A stretch of 33,995 nucleotides of DNA from an uncultured Bacteroidales bacterium. Its GTDB lineage: Bacteria > Bacteroidota > Bacteroidia > Bacteroidales > Paludibacteraceae. Of this stretch, positions 32,843 to 33,995 are shown in pieces. The stretch lies in the NCBI GenBank assembly GCA_937901025.1, contig CALCGR010000160.1, positions 1 to 33,995 on the forward strand. The letters run 5' to 3'. The notes beneath the pieces were generated by a model. It searched no databases, was not told where the DNA came from, and saw nothing but the letters and a program-made list of their open reading frames with translations. Every line of letters begins with the position of its first letter. The stretch's first letter is position 1. The translations under genes were made by a program, and so were the position numbers.

Positions 32843-33790
32843 ATGAAGAAATGGCTACCTTATGGCGCACTGATTCTGTCGATGCTGATCTGGTCCGTGT
32901 CGGGTATCGCCATCAAATCCGCCTTAGTCACCTTCTCTAACCTTACCCTCCTTGTCGCCCGGTTTACACTGGCGATAGCGGTGCTCCTGACGATCGGACT
33001 TAGCTGTAGGTCGAGTGCTACGTTGGGACTGCAAAAACTGGATAAAAAAGATATCCCGCTTTTCCTATTGGCGGGACTCTTTCAGCCCTGCCTGTACTAT
33101 CTGTTTGAGACCTATACCTACGATGCCCTCTCCTCGCCTACGATAGCGGAAGCGTTACTCTCTACCAATCCCATCTTAGCCCCTGTCTTTGCTTGGCTGC
33201 TCCTGCGCGAACGCGTCACTATCTATAATATCGTCGGCATCCTTGTCTCTACCATCGGTATGGCGATGCTGGTGCTGATAGGCTCCACTTCGTTCGAACT
33301 GGGCAATGCGTGGGGGATATTGACGGCTTTCCTGTCGGTGTCTACCGCGGTGCTGTATTCGGTTGTCTTACGCCGTATCCCCGCTCAATATAACTCGATG
33401 ACCATCGTCTTTTATGTGCAATTGTGTTCCCTCTTTCTCTTCTATCCTATGTGGGGTATCCGGGAGGGCTTTCATTGGCCGTTGAGTGCAGATCTTACCG
33501 TTTGGACAACGCAGGTCTGGCAGTCGGTGGGTTGTACGGTTTATCTGGCTCTGTTCTCTACAGTGGCGGCGTTTGTGTTGTTTTGTTATGCGGTCCGTCA
33601 GATAGGGGTCACGCGCGGAAACGTATTCAATAATATCCGCCCGCTGTTTACGGCACTGTTTATGTTCCTCGCCTTTGGCGAACACCTGCCCCTCGGCAAA
33701 TGGCTCGGGATGGCCCTTATCATCCTCGGCCTTTTCCTTAGTCAACGTAAATCAAAAAACTTTTCTTCGCCCGCTCGTCGGGAAGCATAG
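32843..33790 (+). CDS. EamA-family (DMT superfamily) transporter
   Basis: This 315-aa inner-membrane protein has ten hydrophobic segments arranged as two EamA halves. The first half ends around residue 145 and the second contains TVAAFVLFCYAVRQIG and the closing LGKWLGMALIILGLFLSQ. Relatives export amino acids, nucleotides or other small metabolites; the substrate is not predictable. The start is ATG 32843, 11 nt after pheS; an upstream TTG in frame would overlap the pheS stop. The last six residues and the TAG stop (PARREA) are encoded by a CCCGCTCGTCGGG palindromic repeat that belongs to the cluster beyond, so the natural C-terminus may have been replaced. Confidence 0.87.
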   Translation: MKKWLPYGALILSMLIWSVSGIAIKSALVTFSNLTLLVARFTLAIAVLLTIGLSCRSSATLGLQKLDKKDIPLFLLAGLFQPCLYYLFETYTYDALSSPTIAEALLSTNPILAPVFAWLLLRERVTIYNIVGILVSTIGMAMLVLIGSTSFELGNAWGILTAFLSVSTAVLYSVVLRRIPAQYNSMTIVFYVQLCSLFLFYPMWGIREGFHWPLSADLTVWTTQVWQSVGCTVYLALFSTVAAFVLFCYAVRQIGVTRGNVFNNIRPLFTALFMFLAFGEHLPLGKWLGMALIILGLFLSQRKSKNFSSPARREA

Positions 33791-33995
33791 CGCCTCGTTT
33801 CCTTTTTTGTTTCGTCTATTGTCCCGCATCGCATGCGGGTCCCTCGTTTTTTTGTTCTTTTGTCCCCGCATTGCATGCGGGTTCCCTTACGGTTTCCCGA
33901 TATATCGGAAACTTCTGCGCCTTTGGCGCCTCGTTTCCTCTCCGCTCGTCGGGGCGTTCCGTCGCCCCTTGCCGCGGGGCGCTCTTGCGCGGCGA
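33770..33995. repeat. Palindrome-rich repeat cluster at right edge
   Basis: A string of hairpin-forming modules runs to the window edge: CCCGCTCGTCGGG (33770-33782), CCCGCAT-cgc-ATGCGGG (33823-33839), CCCGCAT-tgc-ATGCGGG (33865-33881), CCGATATATCGG (33897-33908), GCGCC-ttt-GGCGC (33917-33929), CCGCTCGTCGGGG (33942-33954) and a CGCCCC...GGGGCG hairpin (33963-33981). GCGCCTCGTTTCCT occurs twice (33790-33803 and 33926-33939). No gene is seen. Positions 33939-33984 match 128-173 in inverted orientation. The T-runs after the first modules could also terminate EamA transcription. Confidence 0.85.

Overview
The window reads as a chromosomal segment of a Bacteroidota bacterium, most probably order Bacteroidales. 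The evidence is a PorU/PorV type IX secretion pair, a Bacteroidota-type LptD, Bacteroidota-type PheS, AlaRS and RF2, and start regions with TTTG/TAnnTTTG promoters rather than Shine-Dalgarno sites. I see 30 genes and no rRNA, tRNA, CRISPR array, phage or transposase. Nearly everything is housekeeping or cell-envelope function.

Layout. (1) Positions 1-226: a GC-rich, palindrome-rich repeat region without a credible gene, then a promoter at 227-258. (2) 284-13999, plus strand: one long run of 11 genes, mostly overlapping or nearly so: dipeptidyl peptidase, polysaccharide deacetylase, Ig-like lipoprotein, alaS, GtrA-like membrane protein, guanine deaminase, lipoate ligase, acyltransferase, coaD, S41 peptidase and C1 peptidase. 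It ends at a bidirectional terminator at 13982-14013. (3) 14004-18121, minus strand: five genes read from 18.1 kb: outer-membrane-like protein, lipase-like lipoprotein, unknown lipoprotein, prfB and a short YigZ-like protein. (4) 18227-21524, plus strand: DUF349 protein, ftsE, a small unknown, aroK and sufE. Blocks 3 and 4 start from face-to-face promoters sharing one 16-bp palindrome. (5) 21505-31616, minus strand: read from 31.6 kb as lptD-like, slyD-like, der, degenerate FAH-family protein, porU, porV, ispF. (6) 31743-33790, plus strand: pheS and an EamA transporter, followed by a second palindrome-rich repeat cluster running to the window end and matching the left end in inverted orientation.

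How the genes relate. Block 5 puts the LPS-export outer membrane protein, the T9SS sortase PorU and its partner PorV on one strand. This fits the known chemistry in which PorU joins cargo to an anionic LPS carried by PorV. Block 2 mixes translation (AlaRS), cofactors (CoA, lipoate), purine salvage and secreted peptidases. This is typical of long Bacteroidales gene runs and does not suggest a single pathway.

The most unusual feature is not a gene. Short repeats (GAGAGTT-type heptamers, GAGGAGTA octamers, TAAYRAC and GAAATAG heptamers, and a CCTCCCC...GGGGAGG hairpin) sit in gene spacers and also inside reading frames. alaS, pheS (twice), the S41 peptidase signal peptide, a lipoprotein signal peptide and the EamA C-terminus all carry repeat-derived codons while their frames stay open. 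Two proteins also look structurally eroded: a FAH-family protein lacking its usual metal-binding acidic residues, and a SlyD-like protein with a Cys/His tail but almost no flap/IF domain.
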